Source: Lachnospiraceae bacterium G11 (lineage in GTDB: Bacteria > Bacillota > Clostridia > Lachnospirales > Lachnospiraceae). Taken from it: a DNA stretch of 64,000 nucleotides. The stretch covers positions 62,001-126,000 of the forward strand of contig FMWZ01000009.1 in the NCBI GenBank assembly GCA_900103495.1, read 5' to 3'. The notes beneath the pieces were generated by a model that made no database searches, was not told the origin of the DNA, and worked only from the letters and a program-made list of their open reading frames with translations. Positions 32,567 through 43,874 of this stretch are shown here, in pieces; positions within the stretch are counted from its first letter, which is position 1, and each line of letters opens with the position of its first letter. Made by a program: the position numbers and the translations under genes.

Positions 32567-33568
32567 TTAATACACGTACATAACTGTATAATTGCTACCG
32601 TCACCGATAAAGTTCTTTAAAGCGCTTTCTGATGAGTTGGCGGCGAAGGTGGGGTCAACCAGTGACCAGTCCTTACCGTCGAATTCGATGATGCCGTTTA
32701 ACCAGCCCACGTCCTCGATGAATACGCTTATCCATGCGTGGTATGCTTCGCCGGCATATCCTACTTCAAGGTGAGTGGGGATTCCCTGGCTTCTAAGCAT
32801 GGAGCACATAACTGCGGAATAATCAAGGCATATACCTGTTCCGCTTCGTAAGATCTCATCAACGTTTGAGGTGTAGCCACCGGCTACAGTTGCTGCCTTG
32901 TCGTAGTCGTAAGTGATATTTCCTGTTACGTAATCGTAAACCATTGTTACGGCTTCAAGGTCGTTGTTGGCAGGTTCAACCAGCTCTTTGGCTTTGGCTA
33001 CAACCTGGCTTCCGGCGTTAAACTTAACATACTGGTTGGGATAGAGAAATGCGCCAAAAGCGTTTGTGATCTCCACCGGCACGACCTGTGAAAGACATGT
33101 GGCATAGCTGGTTCCCGATACAAGGGTGTAGATTGCCACAGTGTAGTTTCCGTTTCCGCAGGTCAATGGGAAGGTCTCGTAATCGTGGCCTATGAGGTCA
33201 TAGGTGTAAGCCGAGCCGCCTTCGGGAGTTATAAGAACCTTAACGTTTTCTGAATCTCCCGTGTATTTGACGCATACATAACCATCGCCCTTGTGGGAAG
33301 CATCGATAAAGCCAACATCGTTGGTATAAAGCTCAGTTCCGTCAGCCTGGGGTTCAAGACATTTTGGAGTGTTGTCCCTGGTACCCTTTCCTTTGGCTTC
33401 GGGTACTGCCGCTTCCTCCTCAGGTTCACTTGCCACAGTGCTCTGAGCTGAGGGGGCCGACTGAGGTTTGCTTCCAAAGCCCTCGTCTATGGGTGTAACC
33501 ACTCCTCCGCAGCCTGAAACAAGTGCCGCTATTAAGATTGGAATCAAAAATAAGGTTTTCTTTTTCAT
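32567..33568 (-). CDS. Transglutaminase-like lipoprotein
   Basis: 333 residues. The lipobox LVSGC puts the lipidated Cys at residue 20; an acidic/Ser linker runs to about 70. The C-terminal half is a transglutaminase-like cysteine-protease fold with a visible triad: Cys247 in GTGICLDYS, His277 in YHAWISVF and Asp305 in WSLVDPTF. Such domains cleave or cross-link peptides outside the membrane. It lies between the sigma/membrane protein pair and GspF in one operon, so it may process or cross-link pilus subunits; this is inference. Confidence 0.85.
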   Translation of the reverse strand: MKKKTLFLIPILIAALVSGCGGVVTPIDEGFGSKPQSAPSAQSTVASEPEEEAAVPEAKGKGTRDNTPKCLEPQADGTELYTNDVGFIDASHKGDGYVCVKYTGDSENVKVLITPEGGSAYTYDLIGHDYETFPLTCGNGNYTVAIYTLVSGTSYATCLSQVVPVEITNAFGAFLYPNQYVKFNAGSQVVAKAKELVEPANNDLEAVTMVYDYVTGNITYDYDKAATVAGGYTSNVDEILRSGTGICLDYSAVMCSMLRSQGIPTHLEVGYAGEAYHAWISVFIEDVGWLNGIIEFDGKDWSLVDPTFAANSSESALKNFIGDGSNYTVMYVY

Positions 33569-33580
33569 GATTTAATCCTG

Positions 33581-34063
33581 TTAATCCAAAGGGGTGAACA
33601 GCAAATGCAATTCTTTGCCGGACTCCTCCGTGATAATGATATTTACCTCTTCATCAGGCATGGGGAACGCGATACAAAAGCCCAAAGAGTTAAAGTAGTT
33701 GGCATAGGTCTTATTTCCGTCCACATCCACAAAGTAGCTCTTGGAAAGATCTATGTCTCCTCTTGAAAGGCTTATCAAGAGTTCATCCCCGTACTGCTCA
33801 TGGAACTCCACCTTAAACTCAGGGTTCTGCTTTCCGAATCCCGGATAAAACTTGATGGGAAGCATCAATGTCATGGCCAAGAGGATTACTGTAACCATGA
33901 TACAGATATCATAGGCCATCCCGTTGTATTTACATCTTAACAGTATTTTGTCAAAGGGAACGGTGTTTGGCTTCTCCCCTGCATCTTCAAAAACATTTTG
34001 AAGGATTCTGTCCGCCGCTTTGACATCCATTTTAAATTCATTTTTCTTTTTAAACAGTGACAT
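33581..34063 (-). CDS. Single-span membrane protein downstream of the sigma factor, possible anti-sigma
   Basis: 160 residues: a cytoplasmic N-terminal part of about 55 residues, one span (about 56-75) and an extracytoplasmic domain. It starts 11 bp after the sigma gene, the usual position of an anti-sigma factor, and has the right topology. No ZAS zinc motif (HxxxCxxC) is present and I do not recognise the fold, so the role is inferred from position only. AGGAGGG lies seven bases upstream of the ATG. Confidence 0.6.
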   Translation of the reverse strand: MSLFKKKNEFKMDVKAADRILQNVFEDAGEKPNTVPFDKILLRCKYNGMAYDICIMVTVILLAMTLMLPIKFYPGFGKQNPEFKVEFHEQYGDELLISLSRGDIDLSKSYFVDVDGNKTYANYFNSLGFCIAFPMPDEEVNIIITEESGKELHLLFTPLD

Positions 34064-34074
34064 CTCAGACCCTC

Positions 34075-34632
34075 CTAATCTTTCATGCTGCGTCGCAGCA
34101 TTTCTTCTCCTTGGGATATGTAGCGCTTTACGCTGCTACGGCTTGTCCCGAGGGTCTTGGCAATGTCTTCAAGTTTCATGCCGTTGAAGAACTTCATCTT
34201 AACGGCCTGCTGCTCCTTAAAGGGAAGCGCGTCAATGGCTTCATGGAGCCTCTTATATTCATGCTTCATCTGGGTATTAACCTCAGGATTACTGCTTTCC
34301 TTCGGATCCAGAATCTGGCTGATGATTTCGTCATCTGTAGGGGTTGCATCGTTTCCGCTCTTTTGAACCATGTCAAAACAAACGTTAAATGCAATCTTGT
34401 TCAACCAGGAGACAAAAAGCTTTGGCTCGTTGATTGAGTGGATATTTTTCAACGCCCTTATAAAGGTTTCCTGCACTGCGTCCTGGGCTAAATACGTGTC
34501 CCGAAGATAGTGACAGGCGTAATTATAAACTTTGTTGTAGGTCAGAGCATAAAGGGTTGCAAAAGCATCGGAGTTGTTCTGCTGTGACAGAAGAACCAGC
34601 TGCCCTATTTGCTCGTAATCCGGTTCCCTCAT
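34075..34632 (-). CDS. ECF-type RNA polymerase sigma factor
   Basis: 185 residues with region 2 (AFATLYALTYNKVYNYACHYLRD, AQDAVQETFIRAL, SWLNKIAFN) and region 4 (LPFKEQQAVKMKFFNGMKLEDIAKTLGTSRSSVKRYISQGEEMLRR); regions 1 and 3 are missing, as in ECF sigma factors. It lies in the pilus-like operon after the GGDEF protein. Its promoter targets are not known, but an ECF-like motif precedes three surface-protein modules in this window, so it is a good candidate regulator. Confidence 0.9.
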   Translation of the reverse strand: MREPDYEQIGQLVLLSQQNNSDAFATLYALTYNKVYNYACHYLRDTYLAQDAVQETFIRALKNIHSINEPKLFVSWLNKIAFNVCFDMVQKSGNDATPTDDEIISQILDPKESSNPEVNTQMKHEYKRLHEAIDALPFKEQQAVKMKFFNGMKLEDIAKTLGTSRSSVKRYISQGEEMLRRSMKD

Positions 34633-34649
34633 AACCTAAAGAACTCCTG

Positions 34650-35363
34650 TCAATCTACACGTTTGTAAAGGTCACTGTAGACCTTTGAGATAATACCGGT
34701 TAAGCTGTCAAACTTGGCATCGGGATTATATACTGTTGCGTTATGGGTAACAATGGGTGAATCCTCATGCTCACGATTGTACTCATTGATGGCATCCTCG
34801 GTTTTGTTTAAAAACTCAAGAAGCTTCTCTCTTGTAGAATCGTTGATGATACAAAGAAATTCGTTACCGCCGTTACGTCCCACAAAACCATACTCATCTC
34901 CGATGGTCTCAAGGATTCGGCAAAAATCGCGCAACAACTTGTCTCCGCTTTTCCTGCCGAGACTATCGTTAACTTCCTGAAGATTTCTTATCTGCATAAG
35001 AACACAGGATATTTTTTCAACTGATTGTGGTGTGTCGTACTGATCAAAGACGAGATCACAGCTGTACCTGTTGGGAATACCGGTAAGGCTGTCAAGATAC
35101 GCCAGCTTTGCAAGATTGTGACTTTCCTTATCAAGATTTCTTAAGGTTGTGAAATCGATGGCAAGGAAAACCATACCGGCTATAATCATCAACCATGTAA
35201 ATACAAAAAGAGTGATGACTGTCGGATTGGAATAGATTTTCTCTCGCAAAGTGGGATTTAAAATAATGATGAGAAAAAATGCAACGTCAACTACGCAAAG
35301 AATTGCAAGCTGAATAAGCTTGAACCTTCGCAAGGACGCGTGATGTTCGTTCTGGCTTTTCAT
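34650..35363 (-). CDS. Degenerate GGDEF domain membrane protein
   Basis: 237 residues from ATG at 35363 (AGGGGG four bases upstream). Two membrane spans (about 16-36 and 48-70) then a GGDEF domain starting DSLTGIPNRY. Key catalytic residues are altered: the GGDEF loop is GGNEF (165-169), and the DxDxFKxIND region reads QIRNLQEVND, so the usual metal-binding Asp is Gln. The protein is unlikely to synthesise cyclic-di-GMP and may instead sense or regulate. It is the first gene after the promoter at 35421. Confidence 0.83.
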   Translation of the reverse strand: MKSQNEHHASLRRFKLIQLAILCVVDVAFFLIIILNPTLREKIYSNPTVITLFVFTWLMIIAGMVFLAIDFTTLRNLDKESHNLAKLAYLDSLTGIPNRYSCDLVFDQYDTPQSVEKISCVLMQIRNLQEVNDSLGRKSGDKLLRDFCRILETIGDEYGFVGRNGGNEFLCIINDSTREKLLEFLNKTEDAINEYNREHEDSPIVTHNATVYNPDAKFDSLTGIISKVYSDLYKRVD

Positions 35364-35420
35364 ATGTCCCCCTGTCACTTTAATACTGTGCCTGTGCCTG
35401 GCAAAAATATTTGCTTCTTT

Positions 35421-35449
35421 ATTATATGCCAAAAAAAATCAAATGTAAA
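35421..35449 (-). promoter_or_regulatory. SigA-type promoter of the GGDEF-sigma-pilus operon
   Basis: Minus strand TTTACA, 17-base spacer, TATAAT, about 58 bases before the ATG at 35363. It follows the rpoC terminator directly. Confidence 0.78.
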
Positions 35450-35458
35450 CGCAAAAAA

Positions 35459-35484
35459 GGGCGATTTCTTAAGTGAAATCGCCC
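35459..35484 (-). terminator. Intrinsic terminator of rpoBC
   Basis: GGGCGATTTC paired with GAAATCGCCC around a short loop, then CTTTTTT on the minus strand, ending 14 bases after the rpoC stop. Confidence 0.9.
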
Positions 35485-35497
35485 TTTTGTATTACAA

Positions 35498-38400
35498 TTA
35501 TTCTTCGGTTTCTACAACCTCTTCTGCCTCGACTACTTCTTCTTCGAAGTCTTCTTCATCCTCTTCGCGAGCTCTCTTGGCTCTCTCGGCTGCTTCTGCT
35601 TCCTTCTGAGCCTTTCTTGCTGCTTCCTGCTCTGCGATAAGTGCATCGGTAGAAAGTGCTGTATTACGGTATCTCTTAAGACCTGTACCTGCAGGAATAA
35701 GCTTACCGATAATAACGTTCTCTTTAAGACCGATAAGAGGATCTACCTTACCCTTGATGGCAGCCTCGGTAAGAACCTTGGTTGTCTCCTGGAAGGATGC
35801 AGCTGACATGAATGAGTTGGTAGCAAGAGCTGCCTTGGTGATACCAAGCATGATCTGCTTTCCGTCTGCGGGAGTCTTACCCTCTTTCACAAGCTCTTCG
35901 TTAACATCCTCGTAATCAAGAACGTTTACAAGTGAGCCGGGAAGGAATTCTGTATCTCCGCTCTCCTCAATTCTGATCTTCTTAAGCATCTGACGAACGA
36001 TAACTTCGATGTGCTTATCTGCGATATCAACACCCTGTAAGCGGTATACACGCTGAACTTCTCTGAGCATGTAATCCTGAACGGCACGGATACCTTTAAT
36101 CTTTAAGAGATCGTGAGGGTTAACTGAACCTTCTGTAAGCTCGTCGCCGGCCTCAAGAACCTGACCGTCTGTTACCTTGATTCTGGAACCGTAAGGGATT
36201 AAGTAAGCCTTGCTCTCTCCGGTTTCGTCGTTGGTAACAACAACCTCACGTTTCTTCTTTGTATCTCTGATCTCTACCTTACCGGCAAACTCAGCGATGA
36301 TTGCGAGTCCCTTGGGCTTTCTTGCCTCAAAGAGCTCCTCTACTCTGGGAAGACCCTGAGTGATATCGTCTGCTGTAGCAACACCACCGGTATGGAAGGT
36401 TCTCATTGTAAGCTGTGTACCGGGCTCACCGATAGACTGTGCTGCGATAATACCTACAGCCTCACCTACCTGAACAGCTTCACCGGTTGCCATGTTAGCA
36501 CCGTAGCACTTTGAGCAGATACCGAGTTTACAACGACAAGTGAGAATATTTCTGATTTTGACACCCTTGGATTCCTTGTTGTCACGCATGTTGCCTTCTT
36601 CATCTTCTGCCATGAAGGGCTTACCGTTCTCATCAAGACCTTTAGCCAAAATCTTCTCTGCACGGCTGGGTGTAATCATGTGGTTAGCCTTAACGATTAC
36701 ATTGCCGTCAGTATCTTTAATCTCGTTGCAGGAGTAACGACCTACGATACGATCCTTAAGTCCCTCGATTGTCTCCTTGCCATCCATGAAGGCTTTGACA
36801 TACATTCCGGGGATTTCGGGTCTGTCTTCGGCACAATCAACCTCGCGGATGATGAGCTCCTGTGATACGTCAACCATTCGACGTGTAAGGTAACCGGAGT
36901 CAGCGGTTCTAAGAGCTGTATCGGACAAACCTTTACGAGCACCGTGTGCTGACATGAAGTACTCCAGTACGTCCAGACCTTCACGGAAGTTTGACTTGAT
37001 GGGCAACTCGATTGTACGACCTGATGTATCGGCCATCAATCCACGCATGCCGGCCAGCTGCTTGATCTGCTGGTTGGAACCACGGGCACCGGAGTCTGCC
37101 ATCATGTAAATATTGTTGTATTTGTCGAGACCGTCAAGAAGGTCTTTGGTAAGACGTCCATCGATCTCGTTCCATGTCTCAACTACTGCTCTGTATCTTT
37201 CTTCCTCAGTAATAAGACCACGTCTGAAGTTACGTGAAATCTTATCAACAGTCTCCTGAGCCTCTGCAAGGAGCTCGGGCTTACTTGCGGGAACTGTCAT
37301 ATCGGAAATTGAAACTGTCATTGCAGCTCTTGTTGAGTACTTGTAACCTGTAGCCTTAACGTTATCAAGAACCTCAGCGGTTACTGATGCACCGTGGGTG
37401 TTGATAACCTTCTCAAGGATTTTCTTAAGCTGCTTCTTACCTACATGGAAATCAATTTCAGGTAAAAGAGCATTCTCTTTCTTGCTTCTGTCCACGAAGC
37501 CAAGGTCCTGAGGAAGAATCTCGTTGAAGATGAGACGGCCAAGACTTGTCTTGATAACGCCTTCGATTTCCTCACCCTCGAATGTAGCTTTTCTTCTTAC
37601 ATAGATGTACTGGTGAAGAGTGATCTCACCGTTCTCGTATGCAAGAATAGCTTCGTTCATGGAGTTGAAGTATCTTCCGAGAAGGTCGATCATACGGCAG
37701 GTGATGATTCTGTTACGTTCAGGGTCAACACAAACCTTAACGAAGGTCTCGGATTCAAGAGCAGTATCTTTGATGGCGTCAACTGCCTTCTTGGCAGCAT
37801 CGCCCTCTTTGCCCTTTACAGCTTTTGCTTTCTTCTCCTGATATTTGTTGTAAGCCTCAAGTGCCTCGTCAATGGAGGAAAATTCAGCTTTTACCTGCTC
37901 AACGATCTTGGGATCATTGGAGAAGTCAGCGTATTTATGCATGGTCAGATAGTAGATACCGAGGACCATATCCTGTGAAGGAACGGCAACGGGACCACCG
38001 TCTGAAGGTTTAAGCAGGTTGTTGGGTGAGAGTAAGAGGAACCTACACTCAGCCTGAGCCTCAACTGAAAGAGGAAGGTGTACAGCCATCTGGTCACCGT
38101 CGAAGTCAGCGTTGAACGCTGTACATACAAGGGGATGAAGCTTAATTGCCTTACCTTCTACAAGGATGGGCTCGAATGCCTGGATACCAAGTCTGTGAAG
38201 TGTAGGAGCACGGTTAAGCATAACGGGATGCTCAGCGATAACCTCCTCCAAAACGTCCCAAACCTGTGAGTCAAGTTTCTCAACAAGCTTCTTGGCATTC
38301 TTGATGTTCTGGCTGATTCCCTTGGCAACAAGTTCCTTCATAACGAAGGGCTTGAAGAGCTCGATAGCCATTTCCTTGGGAAGTCCGCACTGGTAAATCT

Positions 38401-39472
38401 TAAGTTCGGGTCCAACGACGATAACGGAACGTCCTGAGTAGTCTACACGCTTACCAAGGAGGTTCTGACGGAAACGTCCTGACTTACCCTTTAACAGATC
38501 TGAAAGTGACTTCAGAGCTCTGTTACCGGGGCCTGTTACGGGACGGCCACGTCTGCCGTTGTCGATTAATGCATCAACTGCTTCCTGGAGCATTCTCTTC
38601 TCGTTACGTACGATGATGTCGGGCGCACCGAGGGTAAGAAGTCTGGAAAGACGGTTGTTTCTGTTGATAATTCTTCTGTAGAGGTCGTTGAGGTCGGATG
38701 TTGCGAAACGTCCGCCATCAAGCTGAACCATAGGACGAAGATCGGGGGGAATAACGGGAATTGCATCCATTATCATCCACTCGGGCTTGTTACCTGACTC
38801 AAGGAATGCGTCAACAACCTCAAGTCTCTTGATAACTCTTGCTCTCTTCTGACCAGTGGAATCTCTTAATACCTCATTTAATTCTTTAGACTCTGCTTCA
38901 AGATCAATAGCCTGTAAAAGCTCCTTAATCGCCTCAGCACCCATACCTACACGGAACTTGTTGCCCCATGTCTCTCTGGCATCCTGATACTCCTTCTCGG
39001 AAAGGATCTGCTTATACTGAAGATCTGTGGTTCCGGGATCAAGTACGATATAGGAGATAAAGTACAATACTTTCTCAAGTACTCTGGGTGATAAATCAAG
39101 GATAAGTCCCATACGGGAGGGAATACCCTTGAAGTACCAGATGTGGGATACGGGAGCTGCGAGCTCGATGTGTCCCATACGCTCTCTACGAACGCTTGCC
39201 TTTGTGACCTCTACTCCACAACGGTCACAGACAACGCCTTTGTAACGGATCTTCTTGTACTTACCGCAGTGGCACTCCCAGTCTTTGCTGGGTCCAAAGA
39301 TCCTCTCACAGAAAAGTCCGTCACGCTCAGGCTTAAGTGTTCTATAGTTGATGGTCTCAGGCTTTGTAACTTCGCCTCTTGACCACTCACGAATCTTTTC
39401 GGGTGATGCAAGCCCAATCTTGATGGCATCAAATGTCATGGGCTGGTATACTTCATTGGTTGATTCTGACAT
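35498..39472 (-). CDS. rpoC: RNA polymerase beta' subunit
   Basis: 1324 residues. The N-terminal zinc site ([20 protein letters not shown]), the catalytic NADFDGDQM motif, the second zinc site and the trigger-loop region ([39 protein letters not shown]) are intact. The last 25 residues are almost all Glu, Asp and Val. ATG at 39472 is preferred because GGAAGGAG lies eight bases upstream; an ATG six codons earlier overlaps that site. It follows rpoB by 24 bp. Confidence 0.98.
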   Translation of the reverse strand: MSESTNEVYQPMTFDAIKIGLASPEKIREWSRGEVTKPETINYRTLKPERDGLFCERIFGPSKDWECHCGKYKKIRYKGVVCDRCGVEVTKASVRRERMGHIELAAPVSHIWYFKGIPSRMGLILDLSPRVLEKVLYFISYIVLDPGTTDLQYKQILSEKEYQDARETWGNKFRVGMGAEAIKELLQAIDLEAESKELNEVLRDSTGQKRARVIKRLEVVDAFLESGNKPEWMIMDAIPVIPPDLRPMVQLDGGRFATSDLNDLYRRIINRNNRLSRLLTLGAPDIIVRNEKRMLQEAVDALIDNGRRGRPVTGPGNRALKSLSDLLKGKSGRFRQNLLGKRVDYSGRSVIVVGPELKIYQCGLPKEMAIELFKPFVMKELVAKGISQNIKNAKKLVEKLDSQVWDVLEEVIAEHPVMLNRAPTLHRLGIQAFEPILVEGKAIKLHPLVCTAFNADFDGDQMAVHLPLSVEAQAECRFLLLSPNNLLKPSDGGPVAVPSQDMVLGIYYLTMHKYADFSNDPKIVEQVKAEFSSIDEALEAYNKYQEKKAKAVKGKEGDAAKKAVDAIKDTALESETFVKVCVDPERNRIITCRMIDLLGRYFNSMNEAILAYENGEITLHQYIYVRRKATFEGEEIEGVIKTSLGRLIFNEILPQDLGFVDRSKKENALLPEIDFHVGKKQLKKILEKVINTHGASVTAEVLDNVKATGYKYSTRAAMTVSISDMTVPASKPELLAEAQETVDKISRNFRRGLITEEERYRAVVETWNEIDGRLTKDLLDGLDKYNNIYMMADSGARGSNQQIKQLAGMRGLMADTSGRTIELPIKSNFREGLDVLEYFMSAHGARKGLSDTALRTADSGYLTRRMVDVSQELIIREVDCAEDRPEIPGMYVKAFMDGKETIEGLKDRIVGRYSCNEIKDTDGNVIVKANHMITPSRAEKILAKGLDENGKPFMAEDEEGNMRDNKESKGVKIRNILTCRCKLGICSKCYGANMATGEAVQVGEAVGIIAAQSIGEPGTQLTMRTFHTGGVATADDITQGLPRVEELFEARKPKGLAIIAEFAGKVEIRDTKKKREVVVTNDETGESKAYLIPYGSRIKVTDGQVLEAGDELTEGSVNPHDLLKIKGIRAVQDYMLREVQRVYRLQGVDIADKHIEVIVRQMLKKIRIEESGDTEFLPGSLVNVLDYEDVNEELVKEGKTPADGKQIMLGITKAALATNSFMSAASFQETTKVLTEAAIKGKVDPLIGLKENVIIGKLIPAGTGLKRYRNTALSTDALIAEQEAARKAQKEAEAAERAKRAREEDEEDFEEEVVEAEEVVETEE

Positions 39473-39496
39473 TTTTGGCACTCCTTCCAATGCGTT

Positions 39497-42400
39497 TTAT
39501 TCGTTAAAATCCATTTCTTCTGCTTCGAAATCAGCTTCCTCTTCAAACTCTTCTTCGGTGCTTACGAGCTCGCCGTCGTCACCAAACTCCTGAGTCTGAT
39601 AACCGTGCTTGCCATAGGATTCTCCGCCGTCATACTTTCTGGAATCAGATTCCATCTCGTAGCGGAAGTCTGTGTCGCCGTAGTCGATTGTCTCGGAAAT
39701 CTCGACTTCTGTGTTGTCCTCACGAAGAACTCTCACATCAAGACCGAGTGCCTGTAATTCCTTAAGAAGTACCTTGAATGACTCAGGGATACCTGCTTCA
39801 GGGATGTTATCACCCTTGATGATTGCTTCGTATGTCTTAACACGTCCGATAACGTCATCGGATTTAACAGTAAGAATCTCTTGCAAGGTGTAGGATGCGC
39901 CGTATGCCTCCAGGGCCCAAACCTCCATCTCACCGAAACGCTGTCCACCGAACTGTGCCTTACCGCCAAGAGGCTGCTGTGTAACCAGTGAGTAAGGGCC
40001 GGTTGAACGTGCGTGGATTTTATCGTCTACCAAATGGTGAAGCTTTAAGTAATGCATGTGGCCGATGGTTACAGGTCCGTCGAAGAACTCACCTGTACGT
40101 CCGTCACGAAGTCTTACTTTACCGTCTCTTGAAATGGGAACGCCCTTCCAAAGTGATCTGTGATCTCTGTTCTCTGAAAGGTAATCCATAACCTCAGGCA
40201 AAAGCTCGGCTTTGTGCTTAGAAGTAAATGTATCAGCCTTTTTGTCGTACTCTTTGCCTTCCTTAGCTGCCCACTCTTTGGCTTCCTTATCATCGAAAGG
40301 AAGGTTTACGTAGTCGTTGGCAAGGTCAAGCGTATCCATGATATCGTTCTCGTTTGCACCGTCAAAAACAGGTGTTGCTACGTTAAAGCCAAGGGCCTTA
40401 GCAGCAAGTGAGAGGTGAATCTCAAGGACCTGACCGATATTCATACGGGAAGGTACGCCCAGAGGGTTAAGTACGATGTCAAGAGGACGACCGTTGGGAA
40501 GATAAGGCATATCCTCAACAGGAAGGACTCTTGAAACGACACCCTTGTTACCGTGACGACCAGCCATCTTATCACCAACAGAAATCTTTCTCTTCTGGGC
40601 AATGTAGATGCGAACCGCCATGTTAACGCCGGGAGATAATTCATCTGAATTTTCTCTCGTGAATACCTTGGCATCAACTACGATACCGTATTCACCGTGA
40701 GGAACCTTAAGGGAAGTATCTCTTACTTCTCTTGCCTTCTCACCAAAGATTGCTCTAAGGAGACGCTCCTCTGCAGTAAGCTCGGTCTCTCCCTTGGGAG
40801 TTACCTTACCAACAAGGATATCACCGGCACGAACCTCAGCACCGATTCTGATGATACCGCGCTCATCAAGATCTTTTAAGGCATCGTCGCCGACACCGGG
40901 TACGTCACGAGTGATTTCCTCGGGTCCTAACTTGGTGTCTCTGGCTTCTGCTTCATATTCTTCAATATGTACGGATGTGTAAACATCATCCTGTACAAGT
41001 CTTTCACTAAGTAAAACAGCATCCTCGTAGTTGTAACCTTCCCAGGTCATGAAACCGATGAGAGGGTTCTTACCAAGAGCAAGCTCTCCGTCTGCTGTGG
41101 AAGGACCGTCAGCGATAACCTGTCCTGCCTCAACGTGCTCACCCTTCTCTACGATGGGCTTCTGGTTGTAGCAGTTGGACTGGTTGGAGCGGGAGAACTT
41201 TGTAAGGTGAAGTTCTTCCTTCTCGCCATCGTCGTATTCCATCTTAACAAGATTGGAAGATACATATGTAACTGTACCTGCCTTCTTGGCAACAACGCAG
41301 ACACCTGAGTCAACTGCAGCCTTAACTTCCATACCTGTTCCTACTACAGGAGCCTCGGTAACAAGAAGAGGCACTGCCTGACGCTGCATGTTTGATCCCA
41401 TGAGGGCACGGTTAGCATCGTCGTTCTCAAGGAAAGGAATAAGCGCTGTAGCCACAGAGAATACCATCTTAGGTGATACGTCCATGTAATCGAACATAGC
41501 CTTGGGGTATGCCTGTGTCTCCTCACGGAAACGACCGGAAACGTTGTTATTTACGAAGTGACCCTTCTCATCCAAAGGCTCATTCGCCTGAGCCACATGG
41601 TAGTTATCCTCCTCGTCGGCTGTCATGTAAACAACCTCATCTGTAACACGAGGGTTCTCAGGGTCGGACTTGTCGATTTTTCTATAAGGCGCCTCAACAA
41701 AGCCATACTCGTTGATACGTGCATAGCTTGCAAGGGAGTTGATCAAACCGATGTTAGGACCTTCGGGTGTCTCGATAGGACACATTCTTCCGTAGTGAGA
41801 ATAGTGTACGTCTCGAACTTCGAATCCGGCACGGTCTCTTGACAAACCGCCGGGTCCCAATGCGGACAAACGTCTCTTATGAGTAAGCTCACCAAGAGGG
41901 TTGTTCTGGTCCATGAACTGTGACAGCTGTGAAGATCCGAAGAACTCTTTAACTGCTGCAGTTACGGGCTTGATGTTTATAAGTGACTGAGGAGAAATGT
42001 TGTCCTCGTCATGAGTTGTCATTCTCTCTCTGACAACTCTCTCCATTCTTGATAAACCGATACGGTACTGGTTCTGTAAAAGCTCACCAACGGCACGGAT
42101 ACGACGGTTGCCCAAATGGTCGATATCGTCCTTGTTTCCGAGGCCGTACTCAAGATGAAGGTTATAGTTAATGGAAGCGATAATATCCTCACGAGTAATG
42201 TGCTTGGGAATAAGTTCGTGAATGTTCTTCTTAATCTCCTCGCCAAGCTTCTCGGCATCATCGCCGTACTCCTCGATTAACTGCTTCAAAACAGGATAGT
42301 AAACAAGCTCGGTTACGCCAAGCTCTGCAGGATCGCAGTCTACGAACTCTGTAATGTCTACCATCATATTGGAGAGAACCTTAACATTCTTCTCCTCTGT

Positions 42401-43405
42401 CTGAATGTACACAAAGGGAACTGCCTTGTTCTGAATGGAATCAGCAAGTTCAGCAGTTACTTTGGTGCCCTTCTCAGCAATAACCTCTCCGCTGGTGGGA
42501 TCGATAACATCCTCAGCCAGAATCTGATGGCGGATACGGTTTCTGAGCATTAACTTCTTATTAAATTTATATCTACCGACTTTAGCTAAATCATATCTTC
42601 TGGGGTCAAAGAACATAGCGTTAAGAAGGCTGTCTGCGCTCTCAACACTCAAAGGTTCGCCGGGACGAATCTTCTTATATAATTCGAGTAAGCCCTCTTC
42701 GCGGGTAGTTGCGATATCCTTGGTGAAGGAAGCCTCAATCTTGGGCTCATCGCCAAAGAGCTCACGGATTTCCTCATTGGTACCGATTCCTAAAGCACGA
42801 ACAAGCACAGTGATGGGTACCTTACGGGTTCTGTCCACACGTACATAAAATACGTCGTTAGAATCTGTCTCGTACTCAAGCCATGCACCACGGTTGGGAA
42901 TTACGGTACAGGAGAAAAGTCTCTTACCGATTTTATCATGACCGATTTCATAGTAAATGCCGGGAGAACGAACCAACTGGGAAACGATTACACGTTCTGC
43001 ACCGTTAACTATAAATGTACCTGTCTCTGTCATAAGAGGAAGGTCGCCCATGAAGATTTCATGCTCTGAAATTTCTTCTTTTTCCTTATTATTAAGGCGA
43101 ACTTTCACTTTCAGAGGTGCGGCATAGTTGGCATCTCTCTCTTTACACTCTTCAATAGAATATTTAACGTCGTCTCTGCAGAGTTCGAAATCTACGAACT
43201 CAAGGCTAAGGTGTCCGCTGTAATCCGCGATTGGAGAAATATCGTCAAATACTTCCTTGAGGCCTTCATCCAAAAACCACTGATAGGAATCCTTCTGGAC
43301 TTCGATCAGGTTGGGCATTTCCTGGACCTCTTTCTGTCGCGAATAACTCATACGTATTCCCTTGCCTGATGAGGTGGGACGTATTCTGTTTTTTTCCATT
43401 GACAT
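39497..43405 (-). CDS. rpoB: RNA polymerase beta subunit
   Basis: 1302 residues with the rifampicin-region residues [15 protein letters not shown] and [12 protein letters not shown], and the [15 protein letters not shown] motif. The C-terminal tail after about residue 1250 is a Glu/Asp-rich extension. Two starts are possible two codons apart: the ATG at 43399 has better spacing to GGGGTG than the one at 43405. A strong promoter and a leader of about 285 bases lie upstream, and a terminator separates it from rplL, so rpoBC can be expressed independently of the ribosomal genes. Confidence 0.98.
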   Translation of the reverse strand: MSMEKNRIRPTSSGKGIRMSYSRQKEVQEMPNLIEVQKDSYQWFLDEGLKEVFDDISPIADYSGHLSLEFVDFELCRDDVKYSIEECKERDANYAAPLKVKVRLNNKEKEEISEHEIFMGDLPLMTETGTFIVNGAERVIVSQLVRSPGIYYEIGHDKIGKRLFSCTVIPNRGAWLEYETDSNDVFYVRVDRTRKVPITVLVRALGIGTNEEIRELFGDEPKIEASFTKDIATTREEGLLELYKKIRPGEPLSVESADSLLNAMFFDPRRYDLAKVGRYKFNKKLMLRNRIRHQILAEDVIDPTSGEVIAEKGTKVTAELADSIQNKAVPFVYIQTEEKNVKVLSNMMVDITEFVDCDPAELGVTELVYYPVLKQLIEEYGDDAEKLGEEIKKNIHELIPKHITREDIIASINYNLHLEYGLGNKDDIDHLGNRRIRAVGELLQNQYRIGLSRMERVVRERMTTHDEDNISPQSLINIKPVTAAVKEFFGSSQLSQFMDQNNPLGELTHKRRLSALGPGGLSRDRAGFEVRDVHYSHYGRMCPIETPEGPNIGLINSLASYARINEYGFVEAPYRKIDKSDPENPRVTDEVVYMTADEEDNYHVAQANEPLDEKGHFVNNNVSGRFREETQAYPKAMFDYMDVSPKMVFSVATALIPFLENDDANRALMGSNMQRQAVPLLVTEAPVVGTGMEVKAAVDSGVCVVAKKAGTVTYVSSNLVKMEYDDGEKEELHLTKFSRSNQSNCYNQKPIVEKGEHVEAGQVIADGPSTADGELALGKNPLIGFMTWEGYNYEDAVLLSERLVQDDVYTSVHIEEYEAEARDTKLGPEEITRDVPGVGDDALKDLDERGIIRIGAEVRAGDILVGKVTPKGETELTAEERLLRAIFGEKAREVRDTSLKVPHGEYGIVVDAKVFTRENSDELSPGVNMAVRIYIAQKRKISVGDKMAGRHGNKGVVSRVLPVEDMPYLPNGRPLDIVLNPLGVPSRMNIGQVLEIHLSLAAKALGFNVATPVFDGANENDIMDTLDLANDYVNLPFDDKEAKEWAAKEGKEYDKKADTFTSKHKAELLPEVMDYLSENRDHRSLWKGVPISRDGKVRLRDGRTGEFFDGPVTIGHMHYLKLHHLVDDKIHARSTGPYSLVTQQPLGGKAQFGGQRFGEMEVWALEAYGASYTLQEILTVKSDDVIGRVKTYEAIIKGDNIPEAGIPESFKVLLKELQALGLDVRVLREDNTEVEISETIDYGDTDFRYEMESDSRKYDGGESYGKHGYQTQEFGDDGELVSTEEEFEEEADFEAEEMDFNE

Positions 43406-43551
43406 TTCACCCCGTTCTTTATGATTTTGTCGCTATTGTATCAGAAAATTCGCATGGTTCTGCACAATAATGCATCATCCATAGTACTACATTTTTTCAA
43501 GCGAGTCAAGGAAAATTTTTTCCTTTTTTCGGGGGATTTTTTGTGCAATAG

Positions 43552-43636
43552 TAAAGGCAGGATGGGTGTCCTGCCTTTACATGTGTTTTGGAAGATTCTA
43601 TCTTCAACCGGAACGGGACGGGAACCCGCTTCCGGT
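43552..43636 (-). promoter_or_regulatory. Hairpins in the rpoB leader
   Basis: Two hairpins within the rpoB leader: an 11-bp perfect stem TAAAGGCAGGA/TCCTGCCTTTA with six-base loop (43552-43579), and ACCGGAA/TTCCGGT with an inner GC stem (43607-43636). Neither is followed by a proper T run, so they are not obvious terminators. The 43406-43874 gap contains no gene. Confidence 0.5.
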
Positions 43637-43693
43637 CATTGTAGGGAGTTACCTTCTGGGAAAACATTTTCACACAAGTTGTGTGTACATCCG

Positions 43694-43722
43694 ATTGTAC
43701 ATTTAGGGTTTTGTACTGTCAA
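43694..43722 (-). promoter_or_regulatory. SigA-type promoter of rpoBC
   Basis: Minus strand TTGACA, exactly 17 bases, TACAAT. It predicts a leader of about 285 bases before rpoB. Confidence 0.82.
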
Positions 43723-43831
43723 TATAGATTTTGCAAAATTAATAATATGCAACTAAGAGTATCATTTTGGAGTTGTGCGCCCAGCTTGAAATATTCTGAC
43801 AATAGCACCGCATGTACGCAAACAACAAAAA

Positions 43832-43856
43832 AGAGGCAGGTACAAAACCTGCCTCT
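43832..43856 (-). terminator. Intrinsic terminator after rplL
   Basis: A ten-bp perfect stem (AGAGGCAGGT/ACCTGCCTCT), five-base loop, TTTTTT on the minus strand. Confidence 0.9.
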
Positions 43857-43874
43857 CGATAGTCAGTAATTAAA

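Noticed and set aside
43552-43579. Intrinsic terminator in front of rpoB
   Set aside because: The stem is strong but it is followed on the minus strand by CTATTGC rather than a T run, so termination is not supported.
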